Assembly: GCA_030065935.1 (NCBI GenBank)
Contig: JASJCP010000063.1
Coordinates: 1 to 47,400, forward strand
Direction: 5' to 3'
Length of the DNA: 47,400 nt
DNA from: Xenococcaceae cyanobacterium MO_167.B27
GTDB taxonomy: Bacteria; Cyanobacteriota; Cyanobacteriia; Cyanobacteriales; Xenococcaceae
In this document: one piece after another, positions 16,547-25,919 of the stretch
Layout: each line of letters opens with the position of its first letter
Position numbering within the stretch: the first letter of the stretch is position 1
Notes under the pieces: generated by a model
Told to the model about the DNA's origin: nothing
The model's input: the letters and a program-made list of their open reading frames with translations, nothing else
The model's database searches: none
Position numbers and translations under genes: made by a program

Positions 16547-17557
16547 ATGGATAGCAATGTAGCAAAAAACACTTTTTCCTATAAGTTTTTTAAACTAAAT
16601 TTTGTTAACAACAATCTGGGCATCAAACAACTTTTACAACAACAGTTATTACAAGCAATTGATCTCTATCGCCAACAGAATAACATCTGGCATAATTGGG
16701 ATAGCATTCTATTTTCTCTCCCTGAGAAGCTAATTTTACGTAAGATCAATAGACAGAAAATTACAACAAATCGGGATTTTACCTCTGGCTCTTTTCCTGA
16801 TGATTGGGTTTATCGTTGTGCTATTGCCTTTCCTTTGGCAAATTTTTGTGGTGTAAAACCATTAGAGATGGCACAAGAATTAGTAAGGTTTTTTCCTGAA
16901 GCCAATCTTGATTGGGCTACAAAATCACACCTCAAAGTAATGATTAAAGTGCTTTCTCCTGGTTGGATTGATTTTAGAATCGAGCTTGATTATTTAGGAG
17001 TTTGGTTACAACAATTGATTTTAGAACTAGAATGCCATCGAGGTCATAGAATTGGACAAGACACTTGTCATGAAAGTTTACAAACTGTAGCAGAAAAACC
17101 GAATTTGTTTCCTGTAAATTATTATCATGCTCGTTGTTGTTCCCTTCTGAAACTGGGAGAACGAGAAGGATTAATTAAATTATATAATCATAACTTTGAG
17201 AGTTTATCTTGGCAGATAAGTAAACCCAATCCTATGATTTGGTTTGATGCTGGTGAAAGTTTTTTACTAACTCAGCCTCAAGAATTAAATTTATTGTATT
17301 CTATATTACTTATATTGGATCATTGTGACGCTATGCCTCAAGCCAAGCCAGTGAAGGAAAAAACTTGGCTCAACTGTGGATTAAACTTAAGTGAAGCTTT
17401 CGAGCAATTTATGATTACTTGTCATTTTTGTGGAGAAATTAAACAGCAAAATCCTCCGTTAGCCCTAGCAAGACTAGGATTAATTGCTTTAGCACAGTGG
17501 TGTTTGTCCAAGCTACTGCGGGAAAAGTTACAGATAGCTTCTTTGAGAGAGTTGTAA
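16547..17557 (+). CDS. DALR anticodon-binding domain protein, no catalytic domain
   Basis: 336 residues. The C-terminal part (from about residue 190, with YHARCCSLLKLGEREGLI, and the final PPLALARLGLIALAQWCLSK) matches the DALR anticodon-binding fold of arginyl-tRNA synthetase. No HIGH or KMSKS motif is present, so it cannot be a synthetase. Residues 60-150 (WVYRCAIAFPLANFCGVKPL ... ) resemble an ArgRS N-terminal Add-like segment; this is a weak impression. Such orphan DALR proteins are known in cyanobacteria with no established role. Start ATG 16547 lies 45 bases from the divergent Crp/Fnr gene. No signal peptide. Confidence 0.75.
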   Translation: MDSNVAKNTFSYKFFKLNFVNNNLGIKQLLQQQLLQAIDLYRQQNNIWHNWDSILFSLPEKLILRKINRQKITTNRDFTSGSFPDDWVYRCAIAFPLANFCGVKPLEMAQELVRFFPEANLDWATKSHLKVMIKVLSPGWIDFRIELDYLGVWLQQLILELECHRGHRIGQDTCHESLQTVAEKPNLFPVNYYHARCCSLLKLGEREGLIKLYNHNFESLSWQISKPNPMIWFDAGESFLLTQPQELNLLYSILLILDHCDAMPQAKPVKEKTWLNCGLNLSEAFEQFMITCHFCGEIKQQNPPLALARLGLIALAQWCLSKLLREKLQIASLREL

Positions 17558-17591
17558 CTGGAGAAAAGAGGTTGATAAACTACCAGCACCT

Positions 17592-17618
17592 ATCAATCAG
17601 ACCGCAGGTCTGATTGAT
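17592..17618 (-). repeat. Right-end hairpin of the lone TnpB element
   Basis: ATCAATCAGACC at 17592-17603 pairs perfectly with GGTCTGATTGAT at 17607-17618 around GCA. It overlaps the tnpB stop codon at 17597-17599. IS200/IS605 elements carry such a subterminal hairpin at the right end. Confidence 0.75.
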
Positions 17619-18874
17619 GAGGAACTGGTTTTCAGTAGCCCTAGGTTGTCACCGTCTTGAACGGGTTGCTCATGGGGGAAACCCCCAAGACCGCACCCGT
17701 CCGCAAATAGGTTAAGTTGGATATATTCTCGTACTCCAAAACTTACTCTACAAGCTAAACCTGAACCTCCAGGCGTGTTTATAGAACGCCCCAAAGCAGC
17801 TATATTCAAAGCTCCCTGATAATCAGGGTCACATCTATTTAGACATTCAGGATTGATACATCTGAAAGATTTTCCATTTCTGTTGCCAATGTGCAGACAT
17901 TTGTGGCAGCTAACAGATGTGTAGGCTGGATTTACCAAGATTAAAGGGACGCTTTTCAAGACACACTTGTAGGTCAAAAATTGCCTCAACATATAGAAAC
18001 TCCAGTTATTGCTGTGCCTTCTTTCTGTCTTAGACCTTGGCTTTTGATTAGTGCGCTCTCTAATTCCTGTAAGGTCTTCAATAGCAATGGCTTGACCGTT
18101 AGTTGCTGCTTTATCTACTAAACGGCGTGATATTACATGGTTTACGTGTTGCTGAAATCTTTTCTCCTTGCCTGATAACCGTTGCAAAAGTTGTCTGCAT
18201 CTTCTGCGACTACTTCTTGTGCCTGACGAAGCTTTTTTTTGGAGAATTAATCTCAACCACGCATAATGGTTACGCTTGGCTTTTAGCTTTTGTCCATCCC
18301 ATTTATCTCCTTCTGATGTATGACAAATATCGACTCTTCCTAGATCACACCCTAAAACCTTCTTTGTAGTGAAACGGTCTGGAACATCATGCTCTAGGTT
18401 GATATGAATGTAATAGTCCCCGTTTCTACGTTTAACCAAAGTTGCTGCCTTGGGGTCTTGTCCTTTAAGGATTCCTCTTTGGTAATTTCCAATATGCAAA
18501 GGAATTTTTACTCGGTTTTTTAGTAATTTAATACTAATAGACCAATCTGATTCTCTAAAGCTAAATATCCTGGCATCATAGGTAGCAGAAGTAGGGCTAA
18601 ACTTTCTAAGGTTACGATTTTTTTGCTTGACAGTTTTTCTGTTACTGCAAACCCTTCTTAATGCTTGGATAGCAAGATTAGCTGATAAACCAAATTGTTC
18701 TCTAACCTGGTTGTAAACCAGTTTTTGCATTTTGGTTTTGTTGGTTAGGTCTTTGGGAGTATTGGCGTTTACCCATTCACAGGCAGCAGCAAACATAAAT
18801 AATGTCTCGTCAATCTCTGCACTTATGTTTTTATCTACTTGGAGTTTGCAGGCTACTGTGGTGATTGCTTTCAT
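17597..18874 (-). CDS. tnpB: TnpB RNA-guided nuclease of an IS200/IS605-type element
   Basis: 425 residues from ATG at 18872-18874. A GTG seven codons upstream is in frame but unlikely, since MKAITTVACKLQ is a typical TnpB start. The RuvC-like active site is intact: D177 in LGCDLGR, E266 in IAIEDLTG, and D351 in CDPDYQGALNI. The zinc ribbon is C323-x2-C326 with C339, C344 and C348, the second half spaced as CINPEC. No tnpA is beside it, so it is a lone tnpB (IS1341-like arrangement) needing a transposase in trans. The 3' end overlaps a nested hairpin and the right-end hairpin. It is inserted between the DALR gene and glcD. Confidence 0.9.
   Translation of the reverse strand: MKAITTVACKLQVDKNISAEIDETLFMFAAACEWVNANTPKDLTNKTKMQKLVYNQVREQFGLSANLAIQALRRVCSNRKTVKQKNRNLRKFSPTSATYDARIFSFRESDWSISIKLLKNRVKIPLHIGNYQRGILKGQDPKAATLVKRRNGDYYIHINLEHDVPDRFTTKKVLGCDLGRVDICHTSEGDKWDGQKLKAKRNHYAWLRLILQKKASSGTRSSRRRCRQLLQRLSGKEKRFQQHVNHVISRRLVDKAATNGQAIAIEDLTGIRERTNQKPRSKTERRHSNNWSFYMLRQFLTYKCVLKSVPLILVNPAYTSVSCHKCLHIGNRNGKSFRCINPECLNRCDPDYQGALNIAALGRSINTPGGSGLACRVSFGVREYIQLNLFADGCGLGGFPHEQPVQDGDNLGLLKTSSSSIRPAV
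17620..17705 (-). ncRNA. Candidate reRNA (omega RNA) scaffold overlapping the tnpB 3' end
   Basis: A nested structure is visible inside the last codons: ACGGGT at 17661-17666 pairs with ACCCGT at 17695-17700, enclosing GGGGG-AAA-CCCCC at 17674-17686. TnpB guide RNAs come from the 3' end of the gene and the right end. Position and structure fit, but transcription is not shown. Confidence 0.4.
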
Positions 18875-19330
18875 AAGAGTTATTTTATCACCCACAGTAC
18901 TAAAAGTAAATTCGACGAACAGCGGAAGCTATGAAAAGTAAAGTCAGAGGCAATGCAGAGTTGATCGAGACTGAAGAACCGCTAGTTTTTTCTGATGTAA
19001 GTGGATATGATAAGGTGCTAACCATGCAGATGTCGGCTTATTGTAGAGTTGCTTCTCCCCTAAATGAGAGAGGCAATCGTTTTGCTCCTGATAGGTCAGC
19101 CAGTCGAGACTATACAGCAGCAGCAATTGTAAGGGGGCTTAAATGTGAGTAACAATAAGCTCTGGTAGTGATTGCCATAATTTTTTCGCTGATTCTCTCG
19201 ATCTATCTCCCACAAAACAACCAACAATTTCTCTAACCCACCTTCGGCACGTCAAGATGTAATATAAAGAAATACGCGATTGACAGGGATAGGGCGGTGC
19301 CGAAGGCAACAGCTTCGCTGGTCGCCAGTA

Positions 19331-19429
19331 GGGGATTCTTTAGGTTATGCGATCGCTGATGCTTTTCACGCAGTATATTACGAACCAACTACCAAAAAGG
19401 GCAGATATGACTCTAAACGTAATAAATAG
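19331..19429 (+). pseudogene. C-terminal fragment of an unrecognised gene
   Basis: In frame to TAG at 19427-19429: GDSLGYAIADAFHAVYYEPT followed by TKKGRYDSKRNK. It reads like a natural protein C terminus (amphipathic helix then basic tail) but no start or upstream part is present. I do not recognise the family. A HIP1 site is embedded in it. Confidence 0.25.
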
Positions 19430-19509
19430 TTACAAATAAACCCCTGAATTTTCTTGACAACAAGCTAAACTTCGTCTATTCTGTCTGTCGTGTGAGGAGC
19501 GAACCAGAT

Positions 19510-19550
19510 AAGAGAGTCGAGACGAAACAAGGCAAGTCGTCGGCTCTCTT
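19510..19550 (-). terminator. Terminator-like hairpin downstream of glcD
   Basis: AAGAGAG at 19510-19516 pairs with CTCTCTT at 19544-19550, with partial GAC/GTC pairing inside. It starts seven bases beyond the glcD stop on the minus strand. The T-tract on that strand is poor, so efficiency is uncertain. Confidence 0.45.
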
Positions 19551-19556
19551 TCTGAT

Positions 19557-21041
19557 CTAATACAATTGGGCATCCTTTATTGAGGCTTTTTGTTGAGCAT
19601 TGGCTCTTTCGCCACAAGTACGAGGAGTGGGAAACATTTTACCTGGATTAGCTAGTCCTTTAAGGTTAAAGCTTTCTCGGATATAGCCCATAGTTTCTAA
19701 GTCGGTTTCATTGAACATATAAGGCATATAGCAGTTTTTATCTGCACCGATACCATGTTCTCCTGATAAACTTCCTCCCGACTCCACACAGAGTTTGAGA
19801 ATTGCTCCTCCTAATTCTTCCACTTTCGAGAATGCTCCTGATACAGAATTATCATATAGAATCAGAGGATGAAGATTACCATCACCAGCATGAAAGACAT
19901 TAGCAATTTTATAACCAAAGCGATCGCTTAAAGCTTGAATTTCTGTTAATACCTTGGCTAATTGAGTGCGAGGAATCACCCCATCTTGCACAAAATAGTC
20001 AGGGCTGATGTTTCCTGCTGCTGCAAAAGCTGCTTTTCTTCCTTTCCAGAGTTTATTACGAGTTTCCTGGTCATTAGCAGAGGTAATATTTCTCGCACCA
20101 TTATCTTGACATATTTGGGCTACTTTCTTTTTATTGGCTGCTACTTCTACTGCTAAACCATCTAACTCAACTAACAAGATAGCTTCTGCATCACGAGGAT
20201 AACAATTGGTAGCGACAGTATCTTCTACAGCATTAATAGTGAGGTTATCCATGATTTCCATTCCCGCAGGTATAATACCATCACTGATAATTCCTGCCAC
20301 GGCTGCACCAGATGCTTCGATACTAGGGAAATCAGCCAGCATAACGCAAACTGACTCGGGACGCTTGAGAATCCGCAGGGTTACTTCTGTAGCAATGCCT
20401 AATGTTCCTTCTGAGCCGACAAAAACCCCTGTAATATCATATCCAGGCATTTCTGGGACTTTTCCTCCCACATCCACAATTTCTCCATCGGGAAGGACTA
20501 TTTTTAACCCCATTACGTGATTAGTTGTGACTCCGTATTTGAGACAGTGGACACCACCGGAATTTTCTGCCACATTACCACCGATAGAACAAATAATTTG
20601 ACTTGAAGGGTCGGGGGCGTAATAAAAACCAGCACCGCTAACAGTTTGAGTCACCCAATTATTAATGATTCCTGGTTGGACTGTAATACGATGATTATCC
20701 AAATCAAGATCTAATACTTGGTTCATTCTGGCTGTGACAATTAAGACGCAATCTTCTACAGGTAATGCGCCTCCAGATAATCCTGTACCTGCGCCCCTAG
20801 CTACCCAAGGAATGTCATTATCGTGGCAAATCTTGACCGCAGCAGCTACTTGTTCTGTGGTACGAGGCAATACTACAATAGCAGGTCTTTGACGATAGTT
20901 GGCTAAACCATCACACTCATAGGTAAGTACTTCTTCTTTGCGCCGAATGACTGCATCTTTAGCGATCGCCTGTTCTAGTTGTTTTATAATGGGTTGCCAT
21001 TTATCCTGAGTCGAGGCAAAAATTTTATTAAAAATAGTCAT
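19557..21041 (-). CDS. glcD: Glycolate oxidase/dehydrogenase subunit GlcD (FAD-linked oxidase)
   Basis: 494 residues from ATG at 21039-21041. The frame is open to 21095, but MTIFNKIF is preceded by a GGA-type ribosome-binding sequence about 6-9 bases upstream and matches the usual length. GlcD oxidises glycolate to glyoxylate in photorespiration. The FAD domain carries VARGAGTGLSGGALP, CSIGGNVAENSGG followed by VHCLKYGVTTNHVMGL, and EMPGYDITGVFVGSEGTLGI. The C-terminal cap has NVFHAGDGNLHPLI with metal-binding histidines and SGEHGIGADKN. In cyanobacteria a GlcD-GlcF dehydrogenase is expected; glcF is not nearby. D-lactate dehydrogenase is the main alternative substrate class. It follows DUF212 and crtE on the same strand. 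Confidence 0.9.
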   Translation of the reverse strand: MTIFNKIFASTQDKWQPIIKQLEQAIAKDAVIRRKEEVLTYECDGLANYRQRPAIVVLPRTTEQVAAAVKICHDNDIPWVARGAGTGLSGGALPVEDCVLIVTARMNQVLDLDLDNHRITVQPGIINNWVTQTVSGAGFYYAPDPSSQIICSIGGNVAENSGGVHCLKYGVTTNHVMGLKIVLPDGEIVDVGGKVPEMPGYDITGVFVGSEGTLGIATEVTLRILKRPESVCVMLADFPSIEASGAAVAGIISDGIIPAGMEIMDNLTINAVEDTVATNCYPRDAEAILLVELDGLAVEVAANKKKVAQICQDNGARNITSANDQETRNKLWKGRKAAFAAAGNISPDYFVQDGVIPRTQLAKVLTEIQALSDRFGYKIANVFHAGDGNLHPLILYDNSVSGAFSKVEELGGAILKLCVESGGSLSGEHGIGADKNCYMPYMFNETDLETMGYIRESFNLKGLANPGKMFPTPRTCGERANAQQKASIKDAQLY

Positions 21042-21098
21042 GAGTATTCCATTGATGCTATCTCTTTCTTCAATTGTGTGGTAATTTCGCAACAAAAA

Positions 21099-21554
21099 TC
21101 ACAGCCAATGAAAAGAGAGCATAGAAATACTAATACCGAGAGATAGTCCTACTAAAACTTGAAAAGGTGTATGTCCTAGTAGCTCTTTGAGTCTTTCTTC
21201 ATTAAGATTGTGTTTTTCTTGGAATAGTTCATCCACAATTTGATTGAGAAGTTTAGCTTGTTTACCAGCAGCTTGACGCACTCCTGCTGCATCGTACATG
21301 ACAATTACGGCAAAGAGACAGGCGATCGCAAAATCAGGAGATGACCAGCCCATAGTTTTACCAATTCCTGTGGCTAAAGCTCCCACCAGTGCAGAATGCG
21401 CGCTCGGCATTCCCCCAGTACTTATAAGATAGCGGAAATTAACCTTACGATGTTTAACTAGTTCGATGACCATTTTCAGTCCTTGAGCCGTAAAACAAGC
21501 CAGGAGTGCCACCACTAATGTCTGATTGTGGAATATTTCAGCAACTTCTTCCAT
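21099..21554 (-). CDS. DUF212 divergent PAP2 family membrane protein
   Basis: 151 residues. The family signature GGMPSAHSALVGALATGIG is present near residues 47-65, together with MYDAAGVRQAAGKQAKLLN and ELLGHTPFQVLVG. Hydrophobic segments near 12-26, 54-68, 78-92 and 130-150 make it an integral membrane protein. The PSAHS motif is that of PAP2-type acid phosphatases and haloperoxidases, so a phosphatase acting on a lipid or isoprenoid diphosphate is plausible but unproven. It lies 36 bases downstream of crtE and is very likely co-transcribed with it, an arrangement I recall as common in cyanobacteria. glcD starts 57 bases further on. Confidence 0.88.
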   Translation of the reverse strand: MEEVAEIFHNQTLVVALLACFTAQGLKMVIELVKHRKVNFRYLISTGGMPSAHSALVGALATGIGKTMGWSSPDFAIACLFAVIVMYDAAGVRQAAGKQAKLLNQIVDELFQEKHNLNEERLKELLGHTPFQVLVGLSLGISISMLSFHWL

Positions 21555-21590
21555 TTGTCTATAATATGTGATGAGTTTTACAACATTGTA

Positions 21591-22520
21591 TTAGTGGTTA
21601 CGAGTTACAATAAATTTTGCGATCGCTCTTAAGGGTTCAGCCTTTTCGCCATAGGATTGTAATTGGGCAATGGCATCATCTATCAGTTTTTGGGCTTGCT
21701 CTTGAGACTTTTCTAATCCCCAAAGACTAGGATAAGTAGCTTTCTGAGCTTGCAAGTCTTTACCAGCAGTTTTACCTAATTGCTCATCAGTGGCAGTAAT
21801 ATCTAAAATATCATCAACTATCTGGAAAGCCAAACCTATATCTTGAGCATACTTTGATAATTTAGCGATATCTTCCTCACAAGCCCCTGCTAAAATTGCT
21901 CCTGATACTACGGAAGTTTCTAACAAAGCTCCTGTTTTATGAGTATGAATAAAGCTGAGAGTTTCTGGGGTAATATCGGTTTTCCCTTCTGATTCTAGGT
22001 CTAATACTTGACCTCCCACTAATCCAGCAGCACCAACAGTACGTCCCAACCTAGCGACAACTTGAATCAGCCGTGAGGCTGGAACATCTTTAGTTGCAGT
22101 AGCTACATACTCAAAAGCATAGGCTAATAATCCGTCACCAGCCAGAATTGCAATGTCTTCTCCATAAACTTTGTGGTTAGTAAGTTTTCCTCGACGATAA
22201 TCATCATTGTCCATAGCTGGTAAATCATCGTGAATCAAAGACATAGTATGAATCATCTCTAATCCACAGGCGGTAGGCATTGCCATAGCTAAAGTTCCAC
22301 CCATGAGCTTGCAGGTAGCTAAACAAAGAATTGGACGAAGGCGTTTCCCCCCTGCGAGCAAAGAATAACGCATTGCTTCGTAAATTTTTTCGGGTTTTTC
22401 GAGAGGGAGCGACCGATCTAAAGCCGTTTCTACTAGGATTTTATGTTCTTTGAGATAACTATTAAGGTCAAATGTTGGGCTTTGTTCTTGCTCAAGGGAT
22501 TTTTCGTCCGTTTTTACCAT
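21591..22520 (-). CDS. crtE: Geranylgeranyl diphosphate synthase
   Basis: 309 residues. It condenses isopentenyl units to make C20 geranylgeranyl diphosphate for carotenoids, the chlorophyll phytyl tail and quinones. Both aspartate-rich motifs are visible: first [18 protein letters not shown] (FARM), second [20 protein letters not shown] (SARM). The GGKRLRP motif near residues 57-63 and the [16 protein letters not shown] block are also present. The charged N-terminal leader ([20 protein letters not shown]) is typical of cyanobacterial CrtE. The start ATG at 22518-22520 is the only one before the core. It is first in a probable operon with DUF212. Confidence 0.95.
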   Translation of the reverse strand: MVKTDEKSLEQEQSPTFDLNSYLKEHKILVETALDRSLPLEKPEKIYEAMRYSLLAGGKRLRPILCLATCKLMGGTLAMAMPTACGLEMIHTMSLIHDDLPAMDNDDYRRGKLTNHKVYGEDIAILAGDGLLAYAFEYVATATKDVPASRLIQVVARLGRTVGAAGLVGGQVLDLESEGKTDITPETLSFIHTHKTGALLETSVVSGAILAGACEEDIAKLSKYAQDIGLAFQIVDDILDITATDEQLGKTAGKDLQAQKATYPSLWGLEKSQEQAQKLIDDAIAQLQSYGEKAEPLRAIAKFIVTRNH

Positions 22521-22715
22521 ATCTAGATTTGATGAATCGACTTGCTTTACATTATTACCTGATTTGAGTCACTCCTCAAAATTGTCTTTAGATATTTTCT
22601 TTCAGGTATGGAATGTAGGATATGAGTGGGATGTATAGTGATAATCTATCTAGATTCTGAAACAATAGTCTTTAGGGCGATTTCTACTCTTGATTTTTTT
22701 AATTGATGACACGCC

Positions 22716-25700
22716 CTAGTTATTAGCGCATTGTGTGGGGTTTTGCCAAGGATCATAGCCCGTAACATTATTGACATCAGCCACAAGTTCTACTTTACCG
22801 TTTTCATTTATAGTCCAGCCAGTAGCTTCCACAATTTGGGGAGTAGGATCAGGAACGGAAAAAGAAGATGAACTTATTTCAGAAGAGTTATTTGGTGCTG
22901 GAGGAAGCTCTACCCAATCTGGTGGGATAGGATTTATTTGCAGAGCTTCTAAATTGTTGGGAGCGATACCGCCCCTCCCAGTGAAGGTAAATTCACTCTT
23001 GCTTTCTGCTATTCCTGGAGTACAAAGACGGGAAATTTGTGTATTTAAAGGTTGGTTGGGTAAAATAAATGTTTCCCGAATAGGGTCTATTTCTAAGGTA
23101 TTAATATTTATCTGACCATTTAAGTTAGGATTGGTCTGGGAAACAGCAATAATATCGTTGTTTAGTGTTGCTTCTTGTCTAGTTTCAATACCAAAAATAC
23201 CTACTGCATTAATGTTGATTTGACCTCCACTACCAGAAAAGGCATTAGCAGTAATATCGTTGTTTTCATCAGGGATAGCTACCAGAAATAAGGTGTCAAT
23301 AGTAATATTTCCTCCATTTCCTCCAGTTTCTTGTAAACCTGCACTGGTAGATATACTACCACTACTAGCTAAAAATATTAATTCATCTACTGCTAGCGTA
23401 ATATTTCCTCCATTTCCTCCCGCAGATTCAGCAACAATGCGTCCTCCATTTTCAAGCTGAAGAGAATCTACTACGATATTTAATGTGCCTGCATTTCCTG
23501 AACCTTCAATTTCAATGGTATTGAATACTGGCACTACCCGAATCAGAGGAATATCAAAGCGATTTAAAATTGGCTCTCCAGAATCATTTGTTAAAGTTTC
23601 TATCTGAAAACCTGTTTCGATAAAATTATTGACCCCTATTTGAGCTTGATCACGAATTCTTAATTCTGGAGTTGTAATATTTATATTTCCTGCATCTCCT
23701 ATACCACCAGTACGACTCAATAAACCACTTTCTAATCCACTTACTTCTACTAACTTGTTAGCATTAATTTCTAAAGTTCCTGCTGTTGCTTCACTATTTG
23801 TTTGGGTTGAAATTTGAGCATTATTGGTAACAAACAAAGAACCAGTAGTGATGTTTAAATCCCCTGCATTTCCAGTGGGAATTTCTTGAGTTCGTTCGTC
23901 TATTAAACTTCCTGTATTAATTACACTACCAAATTGTTGATTAGTGCCAACTACCTCTACAGACTCAGAGGCATTTATGATTATACTCCCACCATCACCA
24001 TCACTAAAAGTAAAAGCTAGTATCTGTCCTCCATCTTGAAGTACCAATTTGCCAGTTTCGATCTCAATTGAGCCACCATCCTCGCTTCCTTCTGTTGCTG
24101 CTCTTAATTGACTTGCAGCGTCACCTCCCGCTGAGATACCAATTATCTGGACAGACTCGCTAGCATTCACAATTAGATTACCACCACTACCCCCGCCAAA
24201 GGTATCAACACTTATCTCTGCCCCATCTCTGACCAACAATTTATTAGTGTTAATCCTTAAATCTCCCCCATTACCTGTGGCATTTGCTGTGGAGCGAGAA
24301 GATAAAGCACTAGGGATAGAGAAGCCCTCATTAGAAATACCGCCAATGCCAACTACTTTCACTGCTTCTGAAGCATTTACTTCTATGGTGCCACCCTGAC
24401 CCTCACCGAAGGTAGAAGCTGATACTTCCCCTCCATCTAGAATTTCTAATCGCTGAGTGTTGATTTGGATAGTACCACCATTTCCTACAAAACTCTGAAT
24501 TGCTAATTGACTAGATTGTTGATTAGAGTTTACGCCTTTTACTGTGACCAATTCTGAAGCATTAATGATTATATTTCCTGTTCCCGCTTCGTTAGAGAGT
24601 AATTCTGGAAAAGGGAACAAATCAGATGATAAAATTCGTGCGCCGTCTTCGATGGTAAGTTTTCGGGTTGAAATATCTATATTCCCAGATGAACCTTGTC
24701 CTTGAGTTACATTAAATAGTGCGCTAGGGTTTCCAGTAGCAGAGGTTCCACTCAAAAGTATCTCCTCAGAAGCAGATATATCTATTGCTCCTCCGACTTC
24801 TGCTCCGATATTGAAACTAACAATCTGCGCTCCTTCTCTAAGAGTTATTTGTCTTCCCTGAATCTGAATTTCACCAGCTTGTTCATTGCTTATATTTAAA
24901 ACAAAAGCTTCTTGGGATAGAAGAATATTTTGAAAGTCTTGTACCTCCTCATAGCCCAATGACCAGCCTGGATTAGTAGAAGTGAGACTAACAAAACTAT
25001 TATCTGCCACACTTCCTAACTCGATTCTTCCTTCTTCTACCGTAAGATTACCTGCTTCGAGTTCTAAATTACCTCCTACCAGTGCCAGAGTTTGATTTTG
25101 TTGCACCTCAAGTCCTGCGGGGAATCCAAAAAAATTGCTTCCAGCTTGAGAGCGATTAACGATCTTTCCTGGCTCTTTGCCGTACTGTAAACCCAAAGGT
25201 ATATTGATAGTCAATAGCGGTGGTACTTCGGGATTACTGGCACTAAAGGCAAAGTTGTTATCGAAAATCACACTATCCGCAGTACTGGCAATAAAAGAAC
25301 CATTAACATCCAACTGGGCATTTTCTCCAAAAATAATCCCATTAGGATTAATTAAGAACAAGTCAGCATTCCCCAATACTCCCAGTGTCCCTAAAATATT
25401 CGAGGCATTATTCCCTGTCACACGGCTGAAAATATTTTGAAAGTCACTGCCTTGAAAATAAACTTGCTGTCCTTGGTTAATACTAAATTCTAAAAAACTA
25501 TGAAATAGATTAGCTCCTCGCTCTGCTCCCCCTTCAATGATATCGGCTGGCAGATCATTTACCATACCAGGGGTGACAACAGAATTTTCCGAGTTTAAAC
25601 TAGTATCTGGTGTAATTTCAGCCAGAAGTTGCGAGTTTTTTCCACCAAAACCTGGAAACCACAGTGTTAATATTCCACTCATGGTTAGAACGCCTAACAA

Positions 25701-25802
25701 GTTATACCATTTCCATTTAAGTTGGCGACTTTTGACTGACGAGAGGACTGGGGAGAAAGTGTAGCAGTAATGTTGGCAATTGGTGTTATACTGTTCAATC
25801 AT
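22716..25802 (-). CDS. Two-partner secretion adhesin, filamentous haemagglutinin N-terminal domain (TpsA)
   Basis: 1028 residues from ATG at 25800-25802. A GTG two codons upstream is in frame, but AGGAG lies 5 bases before the ATG. A long signal peptide carries a hydrophobic core near residues 34-52. The TPS domain follows, with FSINQGQQVYF and the conserved NPNGIIFG at about 152-159. Residues of about 250-900 are beta-helix repeats of GNAGxI/GGNGGxI type. The end has LCTPGIAESKSEFTFTGRGG, a Cys-containing C-terminal block seen in many cyanobacterial TpsA proteins. It should be exported through a TpsB porin, but none is nearby. Likely role: surface adhesin or aggregation factor. Repeats of the 25819-26093 region fill its upstream side. 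Confidence 0.9.
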   Translation of the reverse strand: MIEQYNTNCQHYCYTFSPVLSSVKSRQLKWKWYNLLGVLTMSGILTLWFPGFGGKNSQLLAEITPDTSLNSENSVVTPGMVNDLPADIIEGGAERGANLFHSFLEFSINQGQQVYFQGSDFQNIFSRVTGNNASNILGTLGVLGNADLFLINPNGIIFGENAQLDVNGSFIASTADSVIFDNNFAFSASNPEVPPLLTINIPLGLQYGKEPGKIVNRSQAGSNFFGFPAGLEVQQNQTLALVGGNLELEAGNLTVEEGRIELGSVADNSFVSLTSTNPGWSLGYEEVQDFQNILLSQEAFVLNISNEQAGEIQIQGRQITLREGAQIVSFNIGAEVGGAIDISASEEILLSGTSATGNPSALFNVTQGQGSSGNIDISTRKLTIEDGARILSSDLFPFPELLSNEAGTGNIIINASELVTVKGVNSNQQSSQLAIQSFVGNGGTIQINTQRLEILDGGEVSASTFGEGQGGTIEVNASEAVKVVGIGGISNEGFSIPSALSSRSTANATGNGGDLRINTNKLLVRDGAEISVDTFGGGSGGNLIVNASESVQIIGISAGGDAASQLRAATEGSEDGGSIEIETGKLVLQDGGQILAFTFSDGDGGSIIINASESVEVVGTNQQFGSVINTGSLIDERTQEIPTGNAGDLNITTGSLFVTNNAQISTQTNSEATAGTLEINANKLVEVSGLESGLLSRTGGIGDAGNINITTPELRIRDQAQIGVNNFIETGFQIETLTNDSGEPILNRFDIPLIRVVPVFNTIEIEGSGNAGTLNIVVDSLQLENGGRIVAESAGGNGGNITLAVDELIFLASSGSISTSAGLQETGGNGGNITIDTLFLVAIPDENNDITANAFSGSGGQININAVGIFGIETRQEATLNNDIIAVSQTNPNLNGQININTLEIDPIRETFILPNQPLNTQISRLCTPGIAESKSEFTFTGRGGIAPNNLEALQINPIPPDWVELPPAPNNSSEISSSSFSVPDPTPQIVEATGWTINENGKVELVADVNNVTGYDPWQNPTQCANN

Positions 25803-25818
25803 GATCACTCCTGAAATA

Positions 25819-25868
25819 CCAAGAAATTCATTTCTTGGCTGAAATTGAAAGTCCGTTGAAACGGACTT
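25819..25868. repeat. Double-hairpin repeat, copy 1
   Basis: CCAAGAAAT-TC-ATTTCTTGG at 25819-25838, then AAGTCCGTT-GA-AACGGACTT at 25849-25868. Both stems are perfect 9-mers. It lies in the leader of the adhesin gene. The following 33 bases (TATCAGACAG...TTATTCTCTGGAAA) recur after copy 4. Confidence 0.85.
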
Positions 25869-25919
25869 ATACTATCAGACAGATAATTTATTCTCTGGAA
25901 ACTAGTCAGTAAAAAATAA

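Larger units (their letters stand above)
18875..19556. other. Non-coding interval between tnpB and glcD
   Basis: 682 bases. The first part should hold the left end of the tnpB element and its promoter; the exact boundary was not found. A 73-codon frame at 18931-19152 has no family resemblance or ribosome-binding site and is not called. 19300-19330 is a short G+C-rich repeat cluster. A worn coding fragment lies at 19331-19429 and a terminator-like hairpin at 19510-19550. Confidence 0.5.

Noticed and set aside
18931-19152. 73-codon plus-strand frame and its 60-codon antisense frame
   Set aside because: No recognisable family, no ribosome-binding site, and both strands are open over the same DNA, which points to chance at the edge of a mobile element.
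20206-20520. 104-codon frame antisense to glcD
   Set aside because: It lies wholly inside a well-supported gene on the other strand and has the Ser/Thr/Pro-rich look of an antisense shadow.
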